Positions 1 to 5,685 of a stretch of DNA of 5,685 bases are shown piece after piece. The stretch is from Desulfobacteraceae bacterium UBA5852 (GTDB taxonomy: Bacteria > Desulfobacterota > Desulfobacteria > Desulfobacterales > UBA5852). Position 1 is the first letter of the stretch, and each line of letters starts with the position of its first letter. A program made the position numbers and the translations under genes. The notes below the pieces were generated by a model, which did not search any database, was not told where the DNA came from, and saw only the letters and a list, made by a program, of their open reading frames with translations. Location: NCBI GenBank assembly GCA_002432195.1, contig DJGG01000039.1:1-5685 (forward strand). The letters run 5' to 3'.

Positions 1-1455
1 GTGGAAGCCACGCCCGAAGCGGAGCAGCGCATCGCGGCCACCCGCGGGCTCATCGAGCAATGGGTGGCCGAAGGCCGCACCATCTACGGGGTCACCACGG
101 GGTTCGGGGCCTTGAGCGAGGTCACCATCTCCCCCAAGGACACCCGCCGGCTCCAGCGCAATATCCTCATGAGCCACTCGGCCGGAGTGGGCCCCCACCT
201 GGACGCCGAGACCACCCGGGCCATCCTGGCCCTGCGCATCAAGGACATGGCTCGGGGCCACTCGGGCATCCGCCTGGAGACCTTCCGGTACCTGATCCGC
301 CTGCTCAACGCCGGGGTCATCCCCCTGGTGCCGGAGCAGGGCTCGGTGGGGGCCAGCGGCGACCTGGTCCCCCTGGCGCACCTCTCCCTGGTGCTCATCG
401 GCGAAGGCGAGGCCCTCTTCCAGGGCCGCCGCCTCTCCGGGGCCGAGGCCCTGGCGGCCGCGGGACTCGCCCCCCTCCAGCTGGGCTCCGCCGAGGGCCT
501 GGCCCTGATCAACGGCACCCAGGTGATGACCGGCATCGGCGCCCTGGCGGTTTACGACGCCCAGAGGCTCTGCCGGGTCACCGACATCGCCGCGGCCATG
601 AGCCTGGAAGTCCTCATGGGCAGCCGCACGGAATTCAACCCCCGCATCCAGCGGGTGCGCCCCCACCCGGGCCAGGCCGCCGCCGCGGACAACATGCTGC
701 GGCTCACCCAGAACAGCGAGATCATCACCTCCCACAAGGACTGCGGCCGGGTCCAGGACGCCTACACCCTGCGCTGCTCCCCCCAGGTGCACGGCGCCAG
801 CCACGACACCGTGGCCTATGCCCGGCGGGTGGTGGAGACCGAGATGAACGCCTCCACCAACAACCCCCTTTTCTTCCACGAGGAAGGCGACTTCCTCCTG
901 GGGGGCAACTTCCACGGGCAGCCGGTGGCCATGGTCATGGACTTCCTGGGGATCGCCGTGGCGGAACTGGCCAACATCGCCGAGCGCCGCGTGGAGCGCC
1001 TGGTGAACCCCATGCTGAGCGGGCTGCCGGCTTTCCTGGTGCACGAGGGGGGGCTCAACTCCGGGTTCATGATCGCCCAGTACACGGCCGCGGCCCTGGT
1101 CTCGGAGAACAAGGTGCTGGCCCACCCGGCCACCGTGGACTCCATCCCCACCTCGGCCAACAAGGAGGACCACGTCTCCATGGGCACCATCGCCGCCCGC
1201 AAGTGCCGGCAGATCGTGGCCAACGCCGAAAACGTGCTGGCCATCGAACTGCTCTGCGGGGCCCAGGCCCTGGACCTCTTCACCAACCTGAAGCCCGGCG
1301 AGGGCACCCTGAAGGCCTACCAGGCCATCCGCGAGGTGGTGGGCCACCTCGCCGAGGACCGCATCCTGGCCCGGGACATCGCCGCGGTGCGGGAGCTCAT
1401 GCGCTCCGGCCGCCTCATCGCCGCGGTGGAGGCCGCCGTGGGCCCCCTGAACTGA
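1..1455 (+). CDS. hutH: Histidine ammonia-lyase (HutH), probably 5'-truncated by the window edge
   Basis: Cytoplasmic MIO-dependent lyase that converts L-histidine to trans-urocanate and ammonia, the first step of histidine degradation. Seen: the Ala-Ser-Gly triad that cyclises to the MIO cofactor, at residues 118-120 in GSVGASGDL; YGVTTGFG at 29-36; INGTQ at 170-174; QDAYTLRCSPQVHGA at 252-266; NNPLF at 287-291; KEDHVSMG at 388-395. With a steady offset of 24-25 residues, the known Pseudomonas putida HAL active-site residues are all present: Tyr53 as Tyr29, His83 as His59, Asn195 as Asn171, Gln277 as Gln252, Tyr280 as Tyr255, Arg283 as Arg258, Phe329 as Phe304, Met382 as Met357 and Glu414 as Glu389. 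His59 in MSHSAG favours histidine over Phe or Tyr. The 484 visible residues lack about 20-25 N-terminal residues compared with the usual 500-510, so the GTG at base 1 is probably an internal Val codon. Stop is TGA. No other hut gene is visible. Confidence 0.93.
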   Translation: MEATPEAEQRIAATRGLIEQWVAEGRTIYGVTTGFGALSEVTISPKDTRRLQRNILMSHSAGVGPHLDAETTRAILALRIKDMARGHSGIRLETFRYLIRLLNAGVIPLVPEQGSVGASGDLVPLAHLSLVLIGEGEALFQGRRLSGAEALAAAGLAPLQLGSAEGLALINGTQVMTGIGALAVYDAQRLCRVTDIAAAMSLEVLMGSRTEFNPRIQRVRPHPGQAAAADNMLRLTQNSEIITSHKDCGRVQDAYTLRCSPQVHGASHDTVAYARRVVETEMNASTNNPLFFHEEGDFLLGGNFHGQPVAMVMDFLGIAVAELANIAERRVERLVNPMLSGLPAFLVHEGGLNSGFMIAQYTAAALVSENKVLAHPATVDSIPTSANKEDHVSMGTIAARKCRQIVANAENVLAIELLCGAQALDLFTNLKPGEGTLKAYQAIREVVGHLAEDRILARDIAAVRELMRSGRLIAAVEAAVGPLN

Positions 1456-1590
1456 GCGCATCGCCGCGCGCCCGAACCCGGCCGCGCCCGCCGCCATCCG
1501 CCGACGCGGTCGCTCCGGGGAGCCCCCTCGACGGTCAAGCAAGCATGCGGGCGCAGGGGCCGACGATACCCGGGGGCTTCCGGCAGGGGG

Positions 1591-1608
1591 CCAATTTGGG
1601 ATTGCAAT
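1591..1608. promoter_or_regulatory. Possible operator or promoter island upstream of the mttB-like gene
   Basis: In the 192-base gap after hutH, the stretch around 1591-1620 is clearly richer in A and T than its surroundings. It holds two adjacent short palindromes: CCAATTTGG (1591-1599, arms CCAA/TTGG) and the perfect 8-mer ATTGCAAT (1601-1608). The hexamer GCCAAT occurs at 1590-1595 and again at 1623-1628, 33 bases apart, about three helical turns. This could be a regulator site or part of a promoter. I could not fit a good -35/-10 pair, and the spacing does not suit a sigma-54 promoter. The rest of the gap is GC-rich, with no T-tract terminator after hutH. Confidence 0.25.
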
Positions 1609-1635
1609 AGCCCATCATCTGTGCCAATCGGTGCC

Positions 1636-1644
1636 AGGAAGGAG
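1636..1644 (+). promoter_or_regulatory. Ribosome binding site of the mttB-like gene
   Basis: AGGAAGGAG holds two overlapping Shine-Dalgarno cores. AGGA (1636-1639) lies 8 bases before the ATG at 1648, and GGAG (1641-1644) lies 9 bases before the ATG at 1654. Either ATG is well served. The GTG at 1621 lies upstream of this site and would make it coding, so it is not the start. Confidence 0.75.
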
Positions 1645-1647
1645 ACC

Positions 1648-3093
1648 ATGCCCATGGCTGCGGACGACATCGCGTTCAGCCCCACCGTGACCTTTCTCTC
1701 GGAGGTGGACCGGCTCCGGATCCACGACGGGGTGCTGGAAGTGCTCGAGACCACGGGCATGACCCTCCAGCACCCCGAGGCCTTGAAGCGCCTGGCGGAG
1801 GCCGGCTGCCCGGTGGCCGGGGACCAGGTGGTGCGGGTCCCCCGGCGCCTGGTGGAGGCGGCGCTGCAGAGCGCCCCCCGCCGCATCCCCATCTTCGACC
1901 GCCAGGGGGAGCCGGCCATGGACCTGGGGGGCCGCCGGGGCTACTACGGCACGGGCTCGGACCTCCTCTCCCGCCTGGACCCCGCCACCCGGGAGCGGCG
2001 TCCCACGCGCCTGGAAGACATCCGCAGCGCCGCGCGCCTCTGCGACGCCCTGCCCAACATCGATTTCATCATGTCCTATGCCCACCCCCACGAGGTGGAC
2101 CCGGCGCGCTGCTACCTGGAGAGCTTCCGGGCCATGCTGGAGAACGCCTCCAAGCCCATCGTCAACACGGCCGACAGCCGCCGGGACCTCGGGGCCATGT
2201 GGGAGATCGCCAAGATCCTGCGGGGCGGCGCCGCGGCCCTGCGGGACAAGCCTTACTGGATCCAGTACGACGAGCCCATCAGCCCCCTCAAGCACCCCTT
2301 CAAGAGCGTGGATAAGCTCCTTTTCTGCGCCGAAACCGGCATGCCGGTGATCTATTCCCCGGCCCCCATCGCCGGCTCCACGGCGCCCATGACCATCGCC
2401 GGGCATGTGGTGCAGGGGCTGGCGGAGTGCTTCTTCGGCCTGGTGATCCACCAGCTCACGGCCCCCGGGGCCCCCTTCCTCATGGGCATCGGGCCGGCCG
2501 TGCTCGACATGGCCACCAGCCAGTGCTCCTACAACGCCCCGGAGTACCTGCTGTCGCTCATGGCCATGGTGGAGATGAGCAAGCACTACGACATCCCCAA
2601 CTGGGGCTACGCCGGCACCAGCGACGCCCAGATCCCGGACACCCAGGCGGGCTTCGAGGGGGGGCTTTTGACCTTCCTGTCGGCGCTGTCGGGCTCCAAC
2701 CTGAACCACGACGTGGGTTACCTCGACTTCGGCCTCACCGGCTGCCTGGAATGGGTAGTGATCATGGACGAGATCATCGACCAGATCCGCCGCCTCCAGC
2801 GGGGCATCCCGGTGAACCCCGAGACCATGGCCCTGACCGTCATCGCCGAGGGCGGACGCAAGGGGCAGTTCCTGACCCACCCCCACAGCCTGAAGCATCT
2901 CCGGGGGGTCCAGTGGCGCCCCCGGCTCATGAACCGCCAGGGGTACGACCGCTGGGCCCAGGCCGGGGCCCCCAGCCTGGCGGACAAGGCCGCGGAGCGG
3001 GCGCGCCGTATCCTGGAGACCCATCGTCCCAGGCCCGTCCCGGCCCCCCAGGCGGAGGCCATCGCCGCCCTGGTACGGGACTTCGCGGTCTAG
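1648..3093 (+). CDS. Trimethylamine methyltransferase (MttB) superfamily protein, non-pyrrolysine type
   Basis: Proteins of this superfamily (Pfam MTTB, COG5598) are TIM-barrel enzymes that move a methyl group from a methylated amine to the cobalt of a partner corrinoid protein. Pyrrolysine members use trimethylamine; characterised members without pyrrolysine, such as MtgB, use quaternary amines such as glycine betaine. Seen in this 481-residue protein (family members are about 480-500): an N-terminal helical part with the usual LETTGM..HPEAL pattern (33-45) and AGCPV (52-56); a central SDAQIPDTQAGFEG stretch (325-338); NHDVGYLDFGLTG (353-365); and a C-terminal HLRGVQWRP..NRQGYDRW (417-436) followed by a charged helix. 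The reading frame contains no TAG except its stop. Start at 1648 follows the ribosome site; ATG 1654 is an equal alternative. No corrinoid protein or activator gene is visible beside it. The substrate cannot be told from sequence; the ABC importer genes downstream hint that it is imported. Confidence 0.88.
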   Translation: MPMAADDIAFSPTVTFLSEVDRLRIHDGVLEVLETTGMTLQHPEALKRLAEAGCPVAGDQVVRVPRRLVEAALQSAPRRIPIFDRQGEPAMDLGGRRGYYGTGSDLLSRLDPATRERRPTRLEDIRSAARLCDALPNIDFIMSYAHPHEVDPARCYLESFRAMLENASKPIVNTADSRRDLGAMWEIAKILRGGAAALRDKPYWIQYDEPISPLKHPFKSVDKLLFCAETGMPVIYSPAPIAGSTAPMTIAGHVVQGLAECFFGLVIHQLTAPGAPFLMGIGPAVLDMATSQCSYNAPEYLLSLMAMVEMSKHYDIPNWGYAGTSDAQIPDTQAGFEGGLLTFLSALSGSNLNHDVGYLDFGLTGCLEWVVIMDEIIDQIRRLQRGIPVNPETMALTVIAEGGRKGQFLTHPHSLKHLRGVQWRPRLMNRQGYDRWAQAGAPSLADKAAERARRILETHRPRPVPAPQAEAIAALVRDFAV

Positions 3094-3130
3094 CAGGCTG
3101 TGGATCCAGAAGCATACGGCCGAAATGCTG

Positions 3131-3163
3131 CGCCGCGGGCCGCCATACCCCGCCGCGGGCGGG
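3131..3163. repeat. 10-base direct repeat and short GC hairpin between the mttB-like gene and the binding-protein gene
   Basis: CGCCGCGGGC occurs exactly at 3131-3140 and 3151-3160, a period of 20 bases (about two helical turns). The second copy is part of a perfect hairpin, CCCGCC-GCG-GGCGGG (3149-3163). There is no T-run after the hairpin, so an intrinsic terminator is unlikely. It could be a weak mRNA structure or a tandem binding site, but in DNA this GC-rich such repeats can arise by chance. Confidence 0.25.
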
Positions 3164-3200
3164 ATTCCGGCCCCCAGGCAAATACCCACACCGCACCTGA

Positions 3201-3206
3201 AGGAGG
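3201..3206 (+). promoter_or_regulatory. Strong ribosome binding site of the binding-protein gene
   Basis: AGGAGG is a full Shine-Dalgarno core 5 bases before the ATG at 3212. It sets the start there, because the longer frame opening at 3125 would only add 29 residues in front of an otherwise standard signal peptide. The strong site suits a binding protein made in excess over its permease. Confidence 0.85.
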
Positions 3207-3211
3207 GGAGT

Positions 3212-4732
3212 ATGAGGAAGTTGCGACTGCAAGTGCTCATGGTGACCCTGGCCCTGCTGGCCCTGCCGGTACTCGCCCTGGCCGCCGGGGGCGGCGTCGT
3301 CCGGATCGGCAGCCAGCCCCTGGCCAACCTGGACCCCCATTTCGCCAACTCCATATCGGACATCATGCTCCTCGAGCAGGTCTACCACCACCTGACCTTC
3401 ATCGACGCCGGCAATCAGGCCGTCCCGGACCTGGCCGCCACGTGGGACAGCCCCGACGGCAAGGTCTGGACCTTCCATCTCAAGAAAGGGGTCAAGTTCA
3501 ACACCGGCAAGGAGGTCACCGCCGCGGACGTGGTCTTCAGTTTCGACCGCATGCGCGACCCCCAGGTGGGCGCCCCCACCGTGAGCCTCTATGCGAACAT
3601 CGCCACGGTCGAGGCCCTGAGTCCGGCCACCGTGCGCTTCACCCTCAAGGAACCCAACCCGGAGTTCGCCGCCGATGCCGGGGACTACCACTCCGCCATC
3701 ATCCCCGCGGGCTCCAAGGACCCGGCCAAGGAGCGCGTGGGCAGCGGGCCCTTCATGATCGCCGCCTACATGCCCGAAGACCGCGTGGTGCTCAAGAAGA
3801 ACCCCCATTTCAGCGAAAAGGACGCCGCCGGCAAGGCCCTGCCCTACCTGGACGAGGTCCAGATGATCTTCTCCCCGGACATGGGGGGCCAGGTGGAGGC
3901 CCTGCGGGGGGGCGAGCTCGATTTCCTGGGGGGCCTCACCACGGAGTTCGCCGGAACCATCGAGAAGGACCCGGCCACCAAAGTCCTCAAGAACAGCTCC
4001 AACATGCACTGGATCATCCACCTGCGCTCCGACCAGGGGCACGTGGCCGCGGACAACCGCGTGCGCCAGGCTATGAAGCTGGCCACCGACCACCAGGCCA
4101 TCATCGATGCCGTGCGCCCCGGCCTGGCCGTGCCGGGAAACGGCTTTACCCCCGTGGGGCCGGCCTACGACAGCTATTACCTCGACAAAAAGCCCGTCCC
4201 CGACCTGGCCAAGGCCAAGGAGCTGCTGGCCGCGGCCGGGTTCGCCAACGGGTTGGCCATCGACCTGGTGGCCCAGAACCAGCTGGACGTGATCCCCATC
4301 GCCACGGTCTGGAAGGAGCAGATGGCCAAAATCGGGATCACGGTGAACATCCAGGTGGTGCCCTCGGATCTCTATTACGGCGAGGGGGAAAACAGCTGGC
4401 TCAAGTGCGCTTTCGGCATCACCGACTGGGGCTCCCGGGCTACCCCGGTGACCTACTTCAAGCTGGCCTACACCAGCGACGGGCCCTGGAACGGCAGCCA
4501 CTGGGCCGACCCGGAGTTCGACGCCCTCACCCGCCAGGTGGACAGCGAGATGGACCCGGCCAAGCGCGCCCAGCTCTACCACCGGCTCCAGACCATCCTG
4601 ATCGAACGCGGCCCCGTGATCGCCGCCTACTTCGAGATGGCCGTGGCCGGTATCAACGCCAAGCTGGAGGGCGTGGAACTGCCCTCCGACTGGGCCCGCA
4701 CGCGCTTCTGGAACGTGCGCTTCACCAAGTAA
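3212..4732 (+). CDS. Periplasmic substrate-binding protein of a peptide/nickel-type ABC importer (SBP family 5, DppA/OppA-like)
   Basis: Captures a solute in the periplasm and passes it to an ABC permease. Seen in this 506-residue protein: a Sec signal peptide (basic MRKLR, then a Leu/Ala/Val-rich core) with likely cleavage after Ala-Leu-Ala at residue 24 and no lipobox Cys. The mature part carries the family 5 signature, running from VPDLAATW (71-78) through WTFHLKKGVKF (86-96) to ADVVFSFDRM (105-114). It also has VGSGPF (176-181), LKKNPHF (194-200), VRQAMKLATD (284-293), WADPEFDALT (431-440) and the helix LYHRLQTILIERGP (455-468). The length is normal for DppA/OppA proteins. The only cysteine in the mature protein is Cys399. 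The family also binds opines, nickel complexes and other solutes, so the ligand is not certain to be a peptide. It lies 118 bases after the mttB-like gene and just before the permease gene, likely in one operon with the latter. Stop is TAA. Confidence 0.92.
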   Translation: MRKLRLQVLMVTLALLALPVLALAAGGGVVRIGSQPLANLDPHFANSISDIMLLEQVYHHLTFIDAGNQAVPDLAATWDSPDGKVWTFHLKKGVKFNTGKEVTAADVVFSFDRMRDPQVGAPTVSLYANIATVEALSPATVRFTLKEPNPEFAADAGDYHSAIIPAGSKDPAKERVGSGPFMIAAYMPEDRVVLKKNPHFSEKDAAGKALPYLDEVQMIFSPDMGGQVEALRGGELDFLGGLTTEFAGTIEKDPATKVLKNSSNMHWIIHLRSDQGHVAADNRVRQAMKLATDHQAIIDAVRPGLAVPGNGFTPVGPAYDSYYLDKKPVPDLAKAKELLAAAGFANGLAIDLVAQNQLDVIPIATVWKEQMAKIGITVNIQVVPSDLYYGEGENSWLKCAFGITDWGSRATPVTYFKLAYTSDGPWNGSHWADPEFDALTRQVDSEMDPAKRAQLYHRLQTILIERGPVIAAYFEMAVAGINAKLEGVELPSDWARTRFWNVRFTK

Positions 4733-4741
4733 ACGCCTGAG

Positions 4742-4767
4742 GTCGGGCGGGGCCGCCCCCGCCCGGC
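4742..4767 (+). promoter_or_regulatory. Intercistronic GC hairpin between the binding-protein and permease genes
   Basis: A perfect 9-base-pair stem, CGGGCGGGG (4744-4752) against CCCCGCCCG (4757-4765), closes a 4-base loop. A T-G wobble (4743/4766) and a G-C pair (4742/4767) can extend it. It begins 9 bases after the binding-protein stop codon. No T-run follows, so it does not look like a full terminator. Hairpins at this place in ABC operons are known to protect the upstream mRNA or reduce read-through, keeping the binding protein more abundant than the membrane parts. That role here is inferred. Confidence 0.55.
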
Positions 4768-4775
4768 GTGACCCC

Positions 4776-4780
4776 GAGGA
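4776..4780 (+). promoter_or_regulatory. Ribosome binding site deciding the permease start
   Basis: GAGGA lies 10 bases before the ATG at 4791 but only 1 base before the in-frame ATG at 4782. A 1-base spacing does not work for initiation, so 4791 is preferred. The site is moderate in strength and comes shortly after the strong hairpin. Confidence 0.55.
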
Positions 4781-4790
4781 CATGCGGACC

Positions 4791-5660
4791 ATGGGCCTGG
4801 AGACCGCCCACGCACGCCCCCCCCAAGCCGCCCTCTACTGGCAGCGCCTCAAGCGCAACCCCCTGACCATCGTGGGGGCGGCCGTTTTTCTCTTCTTCCT
4901 GGCCATGGCGGCCGTGGGGCCCTGGCTGGCGCCCTACGGCCACCAGGAGCAGAACATCGCCCAACGCCTGCGGCCGCCTGCGGCCGATCATCTCTTCGGC
5001 ACCGACCAGTACGGGCGCGACATCTTCAGCCGGGTCCTGGTGGGCTCCCGGGGCATCTTCCTGCTGGGAGGCACGGGGACGCTGCTGGCGGCCTTGATCG
5101 GCACCACCATCGGCCTGTTCTCCGGATACTGCGGGGGGTTGGTGGACGAGATCGTCATGCGCCTGCTGGACATCCTGCTGGCCTTCCCGCCCCTGCTGCT
5201 GGCCCTGGTTCTGCTGGCCACCACCGGGCCGTCGCTGGCCAACCTCGTGGCCGTGGTGACCATTCTCTACGTGCCCATGCTGGCGCGCGTGGTGCGCAGC
5301 ATGGTGCTGGATCTCAAGACCAAGGAGTTCGTGGAGGCCGCCAAGACCCGCGGGGAAGGCCAGCTCTTCATTCTCTTCCGGGAGATCCTGCCCAATGCCC
5401 TGGCGCCCCTCCTGGTGGAGACGGCCATGCGCTTCTCCTACGCCATCTTCCTGGTGGCCTCCCTGGGCTTCCTGGGGCTGGGGGTACAGCCCCCCTCCCC
5501 GGACTGGGGCCTGCAGATCAACGAGGCCCGCTCCTATTTCGCCTCGGCCCCCTGGATGCTGCTCTTCCCCGCGGCGGCCATTTCGCTGCTGGTGGTGGCC
5601 ACCAACCTCATGAGCGACGGCCTGCGCCAGGTCCTCCACCCCACGGCCGGCCGGAGGTAG
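4791..5660 (+). CDS. ABC transporter permease, DppC/OppC type
   Basis: Inner-membrane subunit that, as a heterodimer with a DppB/OppB-type permease, forms the channel of a peptide/nickel-family importer. Seen in this 289-residue protein: an OppC-type N-terminal segment with the first membrane helix (about 25-46) ending in WLAPYG; the family pattern HLFGTDQYGRDIFSRV (67-82); further hydrophobic segments near 88-112, 127-144, 150-170, 211-232 and 253-273, giving about six in all; the EAA loop EFVEAAKTRGEG...ILPN (179-202) that docks the ATPase; and LGFLGLGVQPPSPDWG (225-240), typical of DppC/OppC. The length is usual for the C-type permease (about 280-300). The N-terminal OppC segment rules out a DppB assignment. 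The usual order is binding protein, B permease, C permease, ATPases; here the B permease is missing from the expected place. The preferred start is ATG 4791; 4782 would add three residues. Stop is TAG, 2 bases before the next ATG. Confidence 0.93.
   Translation: MGLETAHARPPQAALYWQRLKRNPLTIVGAAVFLFFLAMAAVGPWLAPYGHQEQNIAQRLRPPAADHLFGTDQYGRDIFSRVLVGSRGIFLLGGTGTLLAALIGTTIGLFSGYCGGLVDEIVMRLLDILLAFPPLLLALVLLATTGPSLANLVAVVTILYVPMLARVVRSMVLDLKTKEFVEAAKTRGEGQLFILFREILPNALAPLLVETAMRFSYAIFLVASLGFLGLGVQPPSPDWGLQINEARSYFASAPWMLLFPAAAISLLVVATNLMSDGLRQVLHPTAGRR
5653..5657 (+). promoter_or_regulatory. Ribosome binding site of the next gene, inside the permease 3' end
   Basis: GGAGG overlaps the last codons of the permease gene and lies 5 bases before the ATG at 5663. 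This tight coupling indicates that the operon continues beyond the window. Confidence 0.7.
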
Positions 5661-5662
5661 GC

Positions 5663-5685
5663 ATGACCGCCCCCGTCCCCCCCAC
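5663..5685 (+). CDS. Start of a further operon gene, cut by the window edge
   Basis: An ATG 2 bases after the permease stop, with a well-placed GGAGG, opens a frame reading Met-Thr-Ala-Pro-Val-Pro-Pro before the window ends. Too little is visible to identify it. From the normal order of peptide-type ABC operons, a DppD/OppD-like ATPase is the most likely product, and a displaced B-type permease is possible. Both are guesses from context. Confidence 0.6.

Noticed and set aside
1..1455. The lyase as an ergothionase or a phenylalanine/tyrosine ammonia-lyase
   Set aside because: The MIO triad, the Ser-His pair at 58-59, Met357 and Glu389 all fit histidine ammonia-lyase. Phe or Tyr lyases carry different residues at the 58-59 selectivity site. 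Without an alignment to ergothionases the exclusion is not absolute.
1501..1533. Terminator after hutH formed by short GC inverted repeats
   Set aside because: Only short, competing stems (4-5 base pairs) can be drawn and no T-run follows, so an intrinsic terminator is not supported.
1589..1606. Possible sigma-54 promoter (GG ... TTGCA) before the mttB-like gene
   Set aside because: The distance between GG (1589-1590) and GC (1604-1605) is 13 bases rather than the required 10, and the -24 element lacks the TGGCAC pattern.
60..1610. Long + strand frame of 516 codons overlapping hutH
   Set aside because: The translation is almost entirely Gly, Pro, Arg and His, typical of a shifted frame of a GC-rich gene. 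The hutH frame has all its catalytic motifs.
3091..3093. TAG stop of the mttB-like gene as a pyrrolysine codon with read-through
   Set aside because: The protein already has full family length and its normal C-terminal region before this TAG. Pyrrolysine in MttB is internal, not at the end, and the frame beyond the TAG is an out-of-frame shadow of the binding-protein gene.
1615..3366. Long open frame of 583 codons on the minus strand across the mttB-like gene, and another of 621 codons at 2927-4792
   Set aside because: Long antisense frames are expected opposite GC-rich coding genes with strong third-position bias. Their translations are low-complexity Gly/Val/His/Ala-rich text with no recognisable domain, and the + strand genes in these places are clear family members.

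Overview
The window is a compact, GC-rich (by eye two thirds or more G+C), single-strand bacterial region. All genes I accept are on the + strand. The host looks like a Gram-negative (diderm) bacterium: the secreted binding protein has a Sec signal peptide but no lipobox cysteine, as expected for a periplasmic protein. Strong GGAGG-type ribosome sites and C/G-ending codons would fit a high-GC proteobacterium, Desulfobacterota or a similar phylum. I cannot place it more closely.

Layout: (1) 1-1455, a histidine ammonia-lyase (HutH) of the MIO family, probably cut at its 5' end by the window edge. (2) 1456-1647, a 192-base gap with a small AT-richer island containing short palindromes and a strong Shine-Dalgarno site. 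(3) 1648-3093, a trimethylamine methyltransferase (MttB) superfamily protein with no in-frame amber codon, so of the non-pyrrolysine type. (4) 3094-3211, a short gap with a 10-base direct repeat and a GC hairpin. (5) 3212-4732, a family 5 (oligo/dipeptide-type) periplasmic binding protein. (6) 4733-4790, a gap dominated by a strong GC hairpin. (7) 4791-5660, a DppC/OppC-type ABC permease. (8) From 5663, the first codons of a further gene in the same operon, cut by the window edge; an ABC ATPase is the natural guess.

How they may work together: the binding protein and permease are parts of an ABC importer. Its substrate is likely related to the two cytoplasmic enzymes before it, one that deaminates histidine and one from a family that demethylates quaternary or tertiary amines. 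This suggests uptake and breakdown of a nitrogen-rich small molecule, possibly a methylated amino acid or betaine, but that link is inference from gene order only. Two things are odd. The usual first permease (DppB/OppB) is absent between the binding protein and DppC. No corrinoid protein gene lies beside the MttB homologue.

No RNA genes, mobile elements, CRISPR arrays or convincing rho-independent terminators were seen. I found no clearly new system. The most unusual feature is the HutH / MttB-like / incomplete peptide-type ABC transporter neighbourhood.
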